From positions 17,062 through 81,061 of the forward strand of contig JAECUM010003187.1 of the NCBI GenBank assembly GCA_016617855.1: 64,000 bases of DNA, given 5' to 3'. The notes under the pieces were generated by a model. The model was not told where the DNA came from. It was given only the letters and a program-made list of their open reading frames with translations, and ran no database searches. Position 1 is the first letter of the stretch; each line of letters begins with the position of its first letter. The position numbers and the translations under genes were made by a program. This document shows, in pieces, positions 10,070 to 22,816 of the stretch. Source of the DNA: Megalonaias nervosa (lineage: Eukaryota; Mollusca; Bivalvia; Unionida; Unionidae).

Positions 10070-10980
10070 TTTCAGAGGATAGTGAATAAGTTGGCCAGCT
10101 GCCCATCATTTGCACAGTGTGAGAAAAAAATTATTGATCTGGCAAAAATGGAGCTTTTGGCAAATTGTTTTTGTGAAAAGCAGCATAGGTATGTAGGGGA
10201 TTTAATGTCATATCAGTGCAATCCTGGCTGTATAGTGCTGAACAACATCCCTTCAAAAGGCATACAAAACAAAGATAAAGGCAAAAATATCAAATTCCTG
10301 AAATATAGGGTCAAATTCTTGATATAAATCACTTTTTTTTTTTTTTGTAAATATCTAAAAGCTTCTTGTTTGGAACACTATCAAGGGATGAATCCCAAGG
10401 TAGTAAGGTTGTCTTCACTAGTTGCCTCTTACAATGTTCAGTTCAAGATGGATTCAGCCAGTTATATACACGAGGCAGTTTTCACACAGCAGTAAAATGG
10501 GACACAATGCATCACTGTTAAGTTTCCTATACAGATGCAGAGCTGTCTGTGGGACTTTGGAAAGGAAATCCCAAGGCCAGATGTCTCTATAAAATGGCAG
10601 CCCATTATGTAGCAAATTGTTCACTCAATTTTGAAAACCATAACTTACACCGGAGGGCTTGGAAGCAGATTCTCAATACAGAGAGCTCTACAGAAAAGTA
10701 CACTGCGAAGTGTAACACTTATGTTTTTTAACCCCATTCATATATTTAACATAGAAAGAAAATTATATCATCGCATTTTATCCCGTACTAAACACAACAT
10801 TGATGTGGAAATGTACTATAAGCAGTGTACCAGCTTATAATACTGTGAATCAGTTAATGAAGTACACTCAGAAGTTGCCACAATATATTTTGTGAACAGG
10901 TGCCCTTATTATAGAGATCAGATGTGCAGGTGAAGAGGATCATAAAAAATTGTCTTTTTTAGGAGGTTCATTTATATGAC
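10070..10980. other. Gene-free stretch
   Basis: Only short, low-support open frames (10007-10327 overlaps the SINE; 10549-10731). Nothing recognised. Confidence 0.35.
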
Positions 10981-10987
10981 AGTCTCC

Positions 10988-11042
10988 ACTAAGAAAGGTT
11001 TCCTTTGTGTTAGTCTACTAAGAAAGGTTTCCTTTGTGTTAA
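10988..11042. repeat. Tandem duplication, 29 bp x 2
   Basis: ACTAAGAAAGGTTTCCTTTG plus the following bases occurs twice in succession, almost identical. Confidence 0.85.
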
Positions 11043-11166
11043 TTTCAAGTTACTGTATTTAATGATTGCTGTACAGACAAATACCAAGTATTTACCACTG
11101 GCAAATTGTCTTATATCCAGTCTTCGATTGTGTTGTATAACAATAATAATCAGTTACAAGCCAACC

Positions 11167-11495
11167 GCTCTGGTGGCTTCGTGGTTAGAGCATCCACCTC
11201 ATATGTGGGAGGTCCTGGGTTCGAACCCTGGCCAAATCATACCAAAGACTTATAAAAATGGCACTAGCAGCTGCCTCACTAGGCACTCAGCATTAAGAGG
11301 TTTAAGTGTTAGGACTGGTCAGCCTGGTGTCATGATAATTGACTGATGGGACATCATGCCACATGTCTGCGCCATGATGCCCCAGTGCTAGACATCACTA
11401 TAAACTGCCACACTGAGGACATCATAGCGATGTGACTGAAGAATTGTTAAAGCTACATTAAAAATCTGAATCACACACATACACACAAATATACA
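11167..11495 (+). mobile_element. tRNA-derived SINE with ACAC tail, near full length, copy 1
   Basis: The tRNA-like head has the A-box TGGCTTCGTGGTTAGAGC and the B-box GGTTCGAACCC. The body is about 200 bp (TGGCACTAGCAGCTGCC, GGTGTCATGATAATTGACTG), ending in an (ACAC)-rich tail. The same element lies inverted at 63421-63737. Confidence 0.85.
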
Positions 11496-11499
11496 AGCC

Positions 11500-12340
11500 A
11501 GTGAATTGAAAGAAACCATTTTGAAGGTTACAACCTTGAATTTAAGAAATTATGTGCTAGTTATTTAATACACAATTATCACTGTACAACTTAATAGAAA
11601 CATTGATTAACTGATTGTTATTCTTTCTCCTCATTTATAATCCAGAGAAATGAAAAACAATTTGTCTTGTGGTCAGACATAGTTATCATTATGGTGGCAA
11701 TAGCGGTGTTGACATGCTTGACAGTGTTGAAGTTTTGTGTTAAAGTTTTTGAAAGTCAGTAAAGTAGGGAAACATCATCACACATACAAAGGTGGAACAC
11801 TGTGCTACATGGAACATTTATTTTTAAAATAACATAATGATCAGGTACCTCAAGTGAAATGTTTTAAGGCTTATTCCCAAAATTGACACGTGTGTTAGAA
11901 TATGCTGTGTATTAAACTTAATGAGATTCATGATGGGTCAACAGACACCAGAGAGAGAACAGGGTACAACATGGGACTTGACTCCCGATTATCCAATGAT
12001 TCTCATGTGCCCGATTTATTTTTGACAGTTGAGTTTGTACTATGTCAGAGTCTGAGAGAAATTAGGGCATTGCTGTGCTGAAAAAACCATTTAAGTGTAC
12101 AGTATATTAATATCGTTATCACCATAACAAGTTGAGAGTTTGTGCCAGTAGTAAAGTTACTTTAGTGAGACAACCATGTCCCAACAAATTAAGTTCCTGA
12201 TGTAAAACAAAAGCAATATACTTACAGAAGATATTGGATGCAGGTGAACATTTAGGATAAGACTTAAATGCTACTTATAGCTTCCAATTATTGATTTGTA
12301 TTTAACAACATTTCAGCACAAGATGGACTACTATTATGTA
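11500..12340. other. Gene-free stretch
   Basis: Nothing recognised. Confidence 0.35.
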
Positions 12341-12455
12341 TTTTGCCCAGAGACACAGCATGGCAGCCAACCTAGGCTGGTCTGGGCAGAATTTGAACCC
12401 ACAACTAAATCAGGAGTCCAGCGTGTTATCCATTGAGCCAATGCAGCTCATCACA
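12340..12455 (-). mobile_element. tRNA-derived SINE, diverged
   Basis: Minus strand: A-box-like TTGGCTCAATGG, B-box-like TGGGTTCAAATTC, then GCCTAGGTTGGCTGCCATGC and TCTCTGGGCAAAATAC. Confidence 0.65.
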
Positions 12456-12459
12456 AGGA

Positions 12460-13415
12460 AGGCCAGTTATTATCCCACAACATATTTTCAAATTTAGACC
12501 ATGTGATAGTGCATAATGCATACACAGAGTAACACTCATTTTTCGTATACTTGCGTGTTCCCTAATCTTTGGTATTTACTCAAGTGCAATCTTATGGTTA
12601 TTTATATTGAAAGTTCTGTTATTAGGGATTGTTTATCTTAATAATAACAGAGACTCATCAATGTTTACTCTTCTGTAAATTATATCCAAAGAATGAACTA
12701 GCAAAATTGTTCACAAATATATACTTTCCTTTTACTATCATTTAAATATAAGGCCCCCTACATCTCACATCCAAAGCTGAATCTTGTCCCACTTGATTGA
12801 ATGAAATTGTCAAGTTGAGATGGTTTCCAGTGATGAAACACAAGTGGTATGACTATCTTTGCTGACATATTTGCTCATTGACAAAATATGGTAGACAATA
12901 TGGTCATTCAGATGGAACCTTTATATTGTCCAGATATTGTTGTAAATCATTGACGACTCTTTCAATTCATATAATTAATGATGTGCCAAAATGAATCAAT
13001 AAAATTACACATTAACACACAACAAGCTGTAATGAATAAATAGGCAGTTGAATCTAATTCTTATTGAAGATAAAAGATTGGTTAAAGAAGGAGTGAAAGA
13101 AAATGGTAGAGCGATATCCAGAAAGCATTATAGCTGCATTTAGACAGCATAGAATCCATCTCTTTAACAGCATGTACATGTATGTGCACCGTCAACCATA
13201 TATAAAGCTGAAGAAGATGAAATTCTGCAAAGAAAACTTTTCTATAATTGAACAGAAATATGGTTTATAGCTGATGCCCATGACAAACAAATGCAATATC
13301 GTTGTCTAAGAGAACAGAAGTCTAGAGGAGTCTAAGGTTGTTAATCTAGATGATCATGTTAAATTATTAGCATCTTTTCTTTGCAGTGGGAAGTGTGATG
13401 TCTGATCCCACTGAT
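12460..13415. other. Gene-free stretch
   Basis: Nothing recognised. Confidence 0.35.
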
Positions 13416-13419
13416 ATTG

Positions 13420-13672
13420 TTTTTGTTTGGTTTTGTGGGTTTACTGCCATTTTTCAGCACTTGATATTAGGCTATACATGGTGGCCAGTATATTTGGTGG
13501 AGGAAGAACCCAAGATCAACCACCAACCCACAGGTAGCTACTGGCAAGCTTTCTCACATACCCACATTTGTTGAGTTGAGACTTGAACTCAAACAGACAG
13601 AGAGGGGATGTGTGAGTGATCTGCAACAATGAATACCTACGACCACTCTTCCACCCAGGACACCCTGATCCA
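13420..13672 (-). mobile_element. tRNA-derived SINE (CAA-tailed family), copy 2
   Basis: Minus orientation. The low end carries the family 3' body (TTTTCAGCAC, GGCTATACATGG); the middle has GCAAGCTTTCTCACAT; the high end has the tRNA-like head with B-box complement (GACTTGAACTC) and A-box complement (ACCACTCTTCCACCC). Older than copy 1, judging by substitutions. Confidence 0.75.
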
Positions 13673-13730
13673 ACTTAATTTGCTTTTGTATACTGTTTAG
13701 AAATTCTAGTATTGAGGACAAATGCTCTTT

Positions 13731-13800
13731 TCAGGTACCCACATTACTTATCTGAAAGATATATTATTTTCAGGTACCCACATTACCTATCTAAAAGAAT
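13731..13800. repeat. Direct duplication, about 31 bp x 2 spaced by 8 bp
   Basis: TTCAGGTACCCACATTAC is repeated with slight change at about 13731 and 13770, directly left of the MITE. Confidence 0.7.
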
Positions 13801-13802
13801 AA

Positions 13803-13989
13803 GGGCTGTTCCATTAAAACATACATGAGACCCATGGAAGTCACTTTTAAAGTGGGGTACTCATTCATAGATGCAGTTGAGAATTTTCGTATCATTGTAA
13901 TAAGAACTCTGTGAAATAAAAGTCCCCAGGCATATATTTTAAAAAAACTGCCTTCCCTGGGTACCATGTATGTTTAAATGTAACAGCCC
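13803..13989. mobile_element. Harbinger-like MITE, copy 1 (187 bp)
   Basis: Terminal inverted repeats begin GGGCTGTTCCATT and the right end reads AACAGCCC. The arms extend about 40 bp with mismatches (ACCCAGGGAAGGCA core). Flanked by TAA on both sides (13800-13802 and 13990-13992). A 3-bp TWA duplication is typical of PIF/Harbinger. No transposase is encoded. Confidence 0.8.
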
Positions 13990-14629
13990 TAACTGGGTAT
14001 GAAACTTGATATACTCTTTGTAAGTGTGTAAAGACTTTTGAAATTCTTGATTACAGGCTTTCTGTTTGGTCCCCTGGATATTGATTTTTTCATTTGCTGT
14101 GAGAATATGAGAATATCATACTAGGTAGAAGTAGACACTGTTTCACTAGACATTGCTTATTGCAAAAATTAGCAATATTTATAACATTTTCTGAATACAT
14201 GGTTGGAGATATGTGATAAATAAACAAGCCAGGCAGTTTTCTTTAGCAGGTAATTAATGTCTTGTAGTTAGGATTCATTTTATGTTCAACACATGGGAAA
14301 TTACAGTATACTTGGCTACCTGGTTGCTTTCATTGACATGTGATATATATCCTTCTATACTGATGAGTTTGCAGATGTGCACAATACAAAGGACAAAATG
14401 TATTATATATTTTTCACCAAGACCAGGGTAAAATTATATAATATTAAGATAATCAGCCTTATTGCTAAGAATTACGTTAGCGGCATATTAATGATGCCAG
14501 GATTGACATTTTGCTGTAGATTCCATGTTCTGCATCTCATGATCTGTACTTTTTGCATGCCAGCATTGCCAGCAGAAGGGCAAATATTTTAAAAAATAGA
14601 AAGGCTTATATTATACCTGCCCAACTCCA

Positions 14630-14745
14630 ACACTCATAACTGCACAGAGCAGATCTGGTTCTTCACAGTTTGTTAGTAGTAATCAGTAGAGCCTGATATG
14701 CCAGTGCATTATTTAAGGACAGATTAGGTTCTACGTTGCTTGCAG
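14630..14745. repeat. Isolated units of the 80-bp 'CAGATCTG' repeat
   Basis: Two diverged units (AGAGCAGATCTGGTTC; GGACAGATTAGGTTCTACG) of the family that forms the array at 31.44-32.14 kb. Confidence 0.5.
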
Positions 14746-14749
14746 TTGG

Positions 14750-16288
14750 ACTACACTTACAAACAAGTATATATGGTAAAATGCTTCATATTTTGAGTAT
14801 TGTTGAATGCAAGTACTATTAGCAATCCATATCCAGTATGAAGTACTGTCAGATTTCTTCTGCTGGTTACCTTTTCAAAGCAATTACCAGTACTTGTTTT
14901 ACATAGCTGCAACTACGGTAGCAACTGGGCTCCTTCCTAGAGATGGTTGCTCACACAGATTTATTTTACTGTATTTTGTTTGTTTTGTAAACTTCATTCA
15001 TTTCAAGTAATTTGCACATGAAGCTCATCCAACATGTATACAGAACAGTTCTCAATAGCGCCAGCTGGTGTAATGTGATTATTCATGGTGAAGGAAATTA
15101 GAGAACTTGGAGAAAACCAATGACTTTAACCATCTACTCACATTTGTGTAAAATATGCGCCCAGCTATAAGAGGCATGGTCTCATATACTATCTCACAAT
15201 ATACCAGCTGATTAGGTTCAGTATTGTTCATTGTACTTGTAATTATCATGTGAATAGGCTAGACTATGATCAACAGGCAGATTAAATAATGGCAGATCTG
15301 GATCAACACTATGGTATATACAGTGGTCCCTCATTATAACACTGTTCTTTGGAGCCCACTTAGATTAAAATTGGGATCTCCCATGACATGGCAATGGGCA
15401 TCTTTTTCTAGAGGTTCATGACTAGTGAACTCAAACGTGAACTCGCTATCCTGTTATTCTTAGTATCCTATCAGATATAGCTTTGCATTTTGTGCTGGGT
15501 AGAGTTATTATTGGTAATGATATGTTCTGAATTTCATTTAAACTTGAATCAGTATGAAAGCTTTAATTTGACTGGTAGATAGAAAGTTCAGCAAAATGTA
15601 ACCTTGCATCTGTGCCAGTTGAATCTACTTTTTGATATGTAGATCACGATTTTAATCCGAATGTGGGGTAGCTGTAAAAAGTGTACTGTGATATAAGTAA
15701 GCAAGGTTGCCTTTTACTGGGGTCCTTTATAAGGAGAAATGAAGTTCATCTATTATGTTGGGATTGATACCTGTGTCAGGAATTATGTTAAACTGTGTTT
15801 CTGTTTGATGTTGGTAATTATGGGAAATCACCAGCAGGATGCATTAACCCTTGTTAAAACATGGTAATAATTATGTAGTAATAACGAATTTGCAGTATTC
15901 ATCTCATGGAACAGAAAATTTAGTTGAGCTGCATGATTTGTTTTCATTTCTAAGGGGAACTGAGAATTGTAATGCGTCTAGAACAAATACTTTATAGTCT
16001 ATGAAATATGTATCGTTTTTATTGCAAGTGCGTGTCTGGTGTGAAAGGCGTTTCATTTTATGACTGATCTACTGTTTGTTGTTACATGCATGTGTAAATC
16101 AAAGAACTCTGAATAAAAAGGAATGTAATACTACTTTTTGCCTTTTTTTTATAGCTCTACTAGTAATAGAATAGATGAGCTCACGGGACATTTTGTTGTC
16201 CATCTTTCCATTAGCACAAGTTTTTTATCATTACTCCTAACTCTTCAGAGGATTGTCATGAAACCTTACAAACGTGTTCAACCCATGG
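14750..16288. other. Gene-free stretch
   Basis: Nothing coding. A dispersed word TGGTCCCTCATTATAACACT at 15324 recurs in diverged form near 58.42 kb. Confidence 0.35.
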
Positions 16289-17590
16289 TCTAGTTGGTCA
16301 TAAATGAAAATGGTACCAGTTGTACATCAATATGGCCACCATAGTAGTCATCTTGAAATCTTGTTGTCACCGCTCCTCCTGAACGGATGATCCTATCAAC
16401 ATGGGGTATGGATGGTCCTATCAACATGGGGTTTGGATGGTCCTATCAACATGGGGTATGGATGGTCCTATCAAGATGGGGTATGGATGGTCCTATCAGC
16501 ATGGGGTATGGATGGTCCTATCAACATGGGATATGTATGGTCCTATCAGCATGGGGTATGGATGGTCCTATCAACATGGGGTATGGATGGTCCTATTAAC
16601 ATGGGGTATGGATGGTCATATCAACATGGGGTGTGGATGGTCATATCAACATGGGACATGGGGTGTGGATGGTCCTATCAACATGGGGTATGGATGGTCC
16701 TGTCAACATGGGGTATGGATGGTCCTATCAGCATGGGGTGTGGATGGTCATATCAGCATGGGGTGTGGATGGTCATATCAACATGGGGTATGGATGGTCC
16801 TATCAACATCAGATTTTTCAAAAAGAATTATCACAATGTCTAGTTGGTCCTTTATGAAAATGGTGCGAATGTGACATTCAATATGGCCACAACAGCAGCC
16901 ATCTTGAAAATCTTGTTATTGCTAGTGATGAATGTCAAGTTATATTAACATGAGGTATTCACCAGCTCTATAGTTGGTCTTAAATGAAAATGGTGCTGAT
17001 CTGATCCAGTATGTCCACCACATCAGTCATCTTGAAAATTCAGCTATTGCTACTCCTGAATGGATGCTCACATCAAGATAGGATTTTCACTAAAAAGAAT
17101 TCTTATGATGTGTGGTTGGTCCTGAATGAAAATGGTGCTACTTGCATATCCATTATGGCCACCATTGGCTATCTTGAAAATCTTGTTATTACTACTCTTG
17201 AATGATGGTCATATCAACACAAGGTTTTCATTGAAAGATGTCATATGGTGTCATGGTTGTAAATGAAAATGATGCCAATCTGATTTCCAATATGGCCATC
17301 ATGAAAATCATGTTATCACAACATCTAGATGGCTGATTATTTCAATATTGTACTTCCCCCAAAAGTCTCCTAATGATGTCTAGCTGATCCCAAATGGAAA
17401 TGATGCCAATCTGATATCCAATATGGCAGCCATGTTGAACATATTGTTCTTGTTACTCCTCAAAATGGGAAGTCATCAAATGGTGTTTTAATTCAGAGTT
17501 CTCATATGGGCTAGTTGGTTTTAAATTATAATGACGCCAATCTTTCATCCAATATGTCCACCACAGCTGCCAATTTCAAAATTTTGTTAT
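16289..17590. repeat. Degenerate tandem array, 130-142-bp unit, about 7 copies
   Basis: Each unit carries TCTAGTTGGTCC, AATGAAAATGGTGCC, CAATATGGCCACCA and ATCTTGAAAATCTTGTTATT. The first word (diverged) falls at about 16289, 16839, 16969, 17110, 17251, 17379 and 17510. Units 1 and 2 are pushed apart by the embedded 25-bp minisatellite. Confidence 0.85.
16391..16809. repeat. 25-bp minisatellite, 16 full copies, inside the larger array
   Basis: Unit TCCTATCAACATGGGGTATG plus GATGG. One copy has a 7-base insertion (16646-16677). The unit has no stop in any forward frame, so three overlapping frames of up to 157 codons stay open. Because 25 is not divisible by 3, all three frames read the same 25-residue repeat out of step. 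I regard these as non-coding. Confidence 0.95.
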
Positions 17591-18755
17591 TGCTGAAGAA
17601 TATTATTATCTGTGATGTTTTCAATACTCAGCAGTTACAAGGAAGAAATGTTCTTATTTTGAATCCCTCAAAATTTGTTCTGAACAGAGCATCAGTCTCA
17701 TCAAAGGACTCTTGTTTTATGCTTTTGTGTGAAAGTTTAAGCATGAACATACAAAAAATATGGTCTTGTCACTGGCAAGTCTTAAAGATCACTGGTTTCT
17801 CTTTCACATTAAGTAACTGATGGTGTTTTGACTCTAGTTGCTAGCATGGACAATTTGTTTAATAATTCTCATTTCATTTATTCCTGCAAGCATTAATTAA
17901 TTTTGCTCTTCTCCATGTTCTTTTGAGGGAAATAAGGGCTACATGTTGAGTATCATGAATCTATCTAGTACCCAACTGTTTGCATAGTCGGGCGTGTTTG
18001 CAGTAAAATGACAGCATATGGGAATTTTTTTTATTTAAACCCCAAATGTTTGAGTTTTAATTGGAGGGCTTAAAATAGAGTCAGAAATTCATGTCGATTG
18101 TATAATGTCTCAATTTACATTATAGTACTATAGCATTCAGTTAACTGTGTTGGGTTTAAGGTGAAGAGTACAGGAGAAATGAATGACCAGTTACCATTTG
18201 CTTATAATGCAGCCATATGTTGAACCTGGTACCACATATCAAGTTCCAAGTGATTGTGTTAGCACTTGATGTTTGTAAATTGCCTTCACTTGACAAGAAC
18301 TTCTTTTTCTGGACATGTGTCTTGGATCCGTTAATGAATTAATTCAGAATTGATGAGAATTTGACACATGCTTTTCAAAATTGTATTACATGCTGGATTT
18401 GGCATTCAATACTGGCATTTTAACTAAATCTATTGCACCCCAGACCGGAACTATTTAGGTGTTTCAATGATGTCCACATGTCAACATTTTCATTACAAAA
18501 TTTAACTTTTGATAAATTCCAATTTGCTTTGCACATTCTTTCACCTGTTCACATTGTGTAGCTAAAGATACTTAAAAAGCATAATAAAAGGGGGAAATAA
18601 CTCATTAATTTGTGGATAAATACATCTCTGGCTGTTTGCCTCTATATATATCAGTGTCATACCAAAATCATTTTTTTTCAGCCACTTCTCAACAAAGTAT
18701 ATAGTTTTGTCTATGTCTTTACATCTATTGAATTTGGTGCATTTATTCTGTATCT
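17591..18755. other. Gene-free stretch
   Basis: Nothing recognised. Confidence 0.35.
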
Positions 18756-18764
18756 GACAATCCT

Positions 18765-18925
18765 GGCATATGTAATTATAGATTACTGCATTTGTATGGG
18801 AAAATATGAACAAGTTTTTTGTGAGTAATACTGTACAAGCTTGGGTGTGCAGTATTAATCTGAAAAAAATGAGTTCATATTTTCCCAAACAAATGCAGTA
18901 ACTTTTTTATTATAATAGTCATGTT
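18765..18925. repeat. Imperfect inverted repeat (hairpin element), about 60-bp arms
   Basis: The left arm carries TTACTGCATTTGTATGGGAA (18784 on) and the right arm its complement (TTCCCAAACAAATGCAGTAA). Pairing continues inward through AGTAATACTG/CAGTATTA to a short loop near 18840. It accounts for the overlapping open frames on both strands here. Confidence 0.75.
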
Positions 18926-18929
18926 GTTA

Positions 18930-20010
18930 TTCTACCTAAGGATTAATAATTAAAAAAAACAAGCATTAAGAAACAAAGTAACTGAATTTAAGCTATATTC
19001 CGAAATAAATACACAACCGTGCATTCATCAATACACAGTAGCAATATTAATGCGCACATAGCACTGCCCAGTTGACCTTTGTACTTTGTCATGCACTTGA
19101 CATTAGTTTTAAAAAGAAATGTTGTTTTGGTCTACATGAAATTTAGAGTCATATTGTGAATGAATGTGCAGTACAACAACTTTTCCAGTTGGTCTGGAAT
19201 GGATAGATTTTGTTTTTCTGTCGATACTACTCAATTCTGCTTTTCAACAAATTTATTAGCTGTGTCAATTCCATATGAAGTACATGTGATTTGAGCAGGG
19301 AGGGACCCGCCTTGATTGTTTCTGTACTGTCATTGTTTGAAAGTATCATGTGGCAAAAATAAGAACTCTTTCAATTGATATTATCAAAAAGATGCTATGG
19401 AATATCATGTTTATTTAATTTTGAGTACAGTAAGGAGAATGTGACTGCAGTGGAAATGTAGTTGAAATTACATTACAATTTCACAGTGTCACATAGCTCA
19501 TATAATTCAGATTTCAGAACTAAGAAAATACATTTTGAGGAAATTCAAGATGCAAAAATGTAAGTATATTTTTTGCCATTCTTATTACCAGCTAAGGAAG
19601 ACATGTTTATGCCCTGTCACTTGCATGCTCTTTGCAGGGCCCCCAGCTATGTAATGATTTCTATCACTAGCCTAATCTGAAACACTGCATCAAGCACTTT
19701 AATGTGGAAAATTGCAAAGCAGCTGGTGTGTGACAGTCCGGTCAGGAAAATAAGAATCTGTCTTGTTTTATTGGCCTCGAGGCCCTTACTTTTCTACCAA
19801 ATCCTTAAGTTTCATTTTTATCTTGAATTCCATACTCTGACTTGTAAATTCTTTGATAGATATGTGATAGTAACTGGCCTAAATATGCTTTTCTGTGCCA
19901 TTTTCATAGACCTCAGAGAGCACTGGTCAGTCTGAACCATTCCATTTGCGAAAAGCTACAAACATTTCTCCTAAATAACTTATTAAATGATTTGAATGGT
20001 ATTTTCAATA
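18930..20010. other. Gene-free stretch
   Basis: Nothing recognised. Confidence 0.35.
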
Positions 20011-20018
20011 CTGCATCT

Positions 20019-20216
20019 CTAACGTTTGTTGTGGACATTGTGAATATCACGTTCATTCATTTGCTTGTTTGAAAGTTTCATTTCTAACTCAGTAAACTCG
20101 TCCACATTGTTCACTTTATCATGTCTACTTTCAAATAGACGAAACAGCTTCTTTAGTTCATCCACAAACAAAACTAATAAGCCAAAAGCTTCAGCATCTG
20201 CTACATAAGCGTACAT
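20019..20216 (-). CDS. Short open frame of unknown status (65 codons)
   Basis: ATG at 20216 in a fair start context, stop at 20019. The composition (charged, DELKKLFRLFESRHDKV) looks more protein-like than other short frames of this region and predicts a helix. I recognise no domain, and no splice sites or neighbours support it. It may be a relic of a mobile element or chance. Confidence 0.2.
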   Translation of the reverse strand: MYAYVADAEAFGLLVLFVDELKKLFRLFESRHDKVNNVDEFTELEMKLSNKQMNERDIHNVHNKR

Positions 20217-20219
20217 GGT

Positions 20220-22428
20220 TTACAATCAAAGTATTTCCTAATACATGATACTATTTTTAGACACGTGTTGTGCAATATGAAGCCATTAAGTTTGGAAAAA
20301 CACTGCATGATTCTGAAGATGTAAAAGTTAACAGAGAAAAGAATGAGCATATAATAAAGATACATATTGTGCAAATAATCTAATGTTAAAGTAATTGGAG
20401 ATAATCAAGGCCCCATAGGATGTGATCTAGATGTCTTAAATTACATACCCAAGCAAGGACAATGCATACTATTTACAGTTCAGTGTTTGCAACATGGAGT
20501 TGCATAGGCAGTAATCCAAACAGTTCCTGTATTCCTCTTGCACATGCATTTCTGACAGTGAAGATACACCAGGTACTATATAGAAGTGGTTTCTTCACTT
20601 TGACCAAAGCAAATCATAATGGGCTTGACAATGACCGACTCTCTGAGATGTGATTTAGAAGTTTTCATTCTTCAATTCATCTATTTTGGAAGCTGAAAAT
20701 ATACCAAAGTCGATGACATCCTATAGTCAATACAGCATTCATGATTCAGTGTCCTATTTCTGCCAAAGTGATTAGTCTTTGGTTTCGAAATTAATACAGT
20801 ACTGTATATAAATTTCACTTTAATTATTTTGACATCTACCACACCTATCTTCAACCTACCTTATTAAAATATCACCTGATCCCAGTGTGATTCATGAACA
20901 CAGATTTTGTCTAAAACTACCTTGAAAAGACTGATCTTTAAGGCTTATTAAATTATGATGTTTGAGAGATACTCTTGTCTACTCTCTGAGAAGAACAAGA
21001 AAAAAGAGACCAACTCTAGACTATGGGAAAGTAATGACCATATGATTATGACCATTAATGAAAATCTCAACAAGTCTGAAGAATAATCAGTAAAACAGCT
21101 TTTAATCAGCATTTCATAACTGTTAAATGAATAAATCAATGAAAAATGTACAGAAATTTAACAACGATACAATGAATGAAAAATTTACAAAAGAATGATA
21201 ACAAATATGCATCTTTCAAGTAGTTCTGCATATGGTTATGCAAATATAAACTCAAATAAATATCTGCTGCAACTGTCATAAAAATGATGAATTCCCCATC
21301 ATTGATGCATATGCTGTGAAAAGAACTTTTTTTTTGTTTGAAAGTTCTGGCTCTGTAAGAATTAAATGTTGGGTATTTTGGGTTAGAAGGCTTTTGCAAA
21401 TAATTAAATACATGTGGTGGGGAAATCATAAGTATTCAATATTGTCCATACTGGACTGGTCTAACTAGGCTTGAAGGGTTGGTGGAGGTAGAGTAATTCA
21501 AGAACAAAAATGACCTCACCCAACCCTCAACTTTATATGATCCCCATTTATCTGATAAGCCTATGCTTGATGGCTCTGCCCCCAATAAGTTTATTATAGG
21601 AGAAACAGTCAAATTCTGAAATGTCCTAACTTGAGGTAAAGGGATAAATTCCCTTCTGCTAATAATAGGCAATAAACACAGTTTCTGTAACACAGCATAA
21701 GAATGATTTCCATATCAACAGGCTATAAATTTGGATTCTATAACAATAGATTAAGGTTGGTTACTATTTTGGAAGTCTCAAGTTTAATTTGTACTGGTTC
21801 ACAAAGCCAATGATTTATCCTTAAGTACAATACATTTAAAAAAAATTCTTATGTGCAGTTTAATAACTGCTTTTATGAGCCTTTGCAGCAAAATATTTCA
21901 ATGATTTAAGTGTAATAAATTTCAATTGCAACAAATACAAATTTACAACTGGAAGGTAGGTGGTTCTGAAAGCATATTTCTCCCCATCCGACCTTATGTC
22001 ACCCTCTAAGTTTTGAAAACTGGGTCATGGCCACCAGAATCTAATCAAGTCTTGGGGAAATTCATAGTGCATTTGCATGTCAAATATCAAATTTGTTCCA
22101 ATTTGTTCAAAGAACATTGGAAATGGGGTCATCTGACATTCCATTTCTAAACTCAAAATGTAAAGCTGTGTCCTTTTTGGTCAGGGTCACAAGAACCTGA
22201 TCTGGTCTTAAGACCATCTCAAAATATCTAAATAATTATCCATTTAAGTCTTGATTAGTTCAATAGTTGCCAAGATACCTTGCTTAAGAACTCAGTAGGG
22301 CAGACATACAGACAGCACAAAAGCAAAGACACCCTCCCACCTCTTGAGTGGTGACATAATTCATAAATTTTATATCATCTAACATAATACAATGACGTTT
22401 TGTTCAATATACAACTTATGGAACTTCA

Positions 22429-22430
<2 letters not shown>
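20220..22430. other. Gene-free stretch
   Basis: No supported exon. Short frames at 21136-21693 (-) lack any family signature. 22000-22330 resembles diverged satellite-type DNA (GTTGCCAAGATAC, AGACATACAGACAG) without a clear period. Confidence 0.35.
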
Positions 22431-22431
<1 letters not shown>

Positions 22432-22510
<79 letters not shown>

Positions 22511-22537
22511 CTGTGTATGTGTGTGTCTGTGTGTGTA
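22432..22537. repeat. Microsatellite (TA)n followed by (TG)n
   Basis: About 68 bases of pure TA, then TG/TCTG-rich repeats. Confidence 0.98.
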
Positions 22538-22816
22538 ACTCTGATGCATGGCATGATAGTAAATAAATGTATCATTACAGGAGTAGGTACTTACTATAAG
22601 GCCTCTATTTGGCCCAAAAATTCAAAATTGTCAAAAACATCATTGACCTAACAATACCATGGCAAAAAATGTATCAAGATTTGAAAAACTTAAAATTACA
22701 ATTGATTTTTAAAAATCATCTGATATGGCATCATAGGCATATGCTCATGATATCACATTTTGCTATAAAATAGCCATTTTGTTCTAAAATTGGAGCTATT
22801 TTAAAAACAAATTATT

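Noticed and set aside
11167..11240. tRNA gene
   Set aside because: Good A and B boxes but the acceptor stem does not close and a SINE body follows; a second copy exists at 63.7 kb.
16387..16874. Four overlapping frames of 70-157 codons as genes
   Set aside because: All arise from the stop-free 25-bp minisatellite; no start context or flanking coding sequence.
18562..18888. 108-codon minus-strand frame
   Set aside because: Falls on the inverted repeat and is matched by an opposing frame; no signature.
22400..22651. 83-codon frame (YIYIYI)
   Set aside because: Translation of a TA/TG microsatellite.
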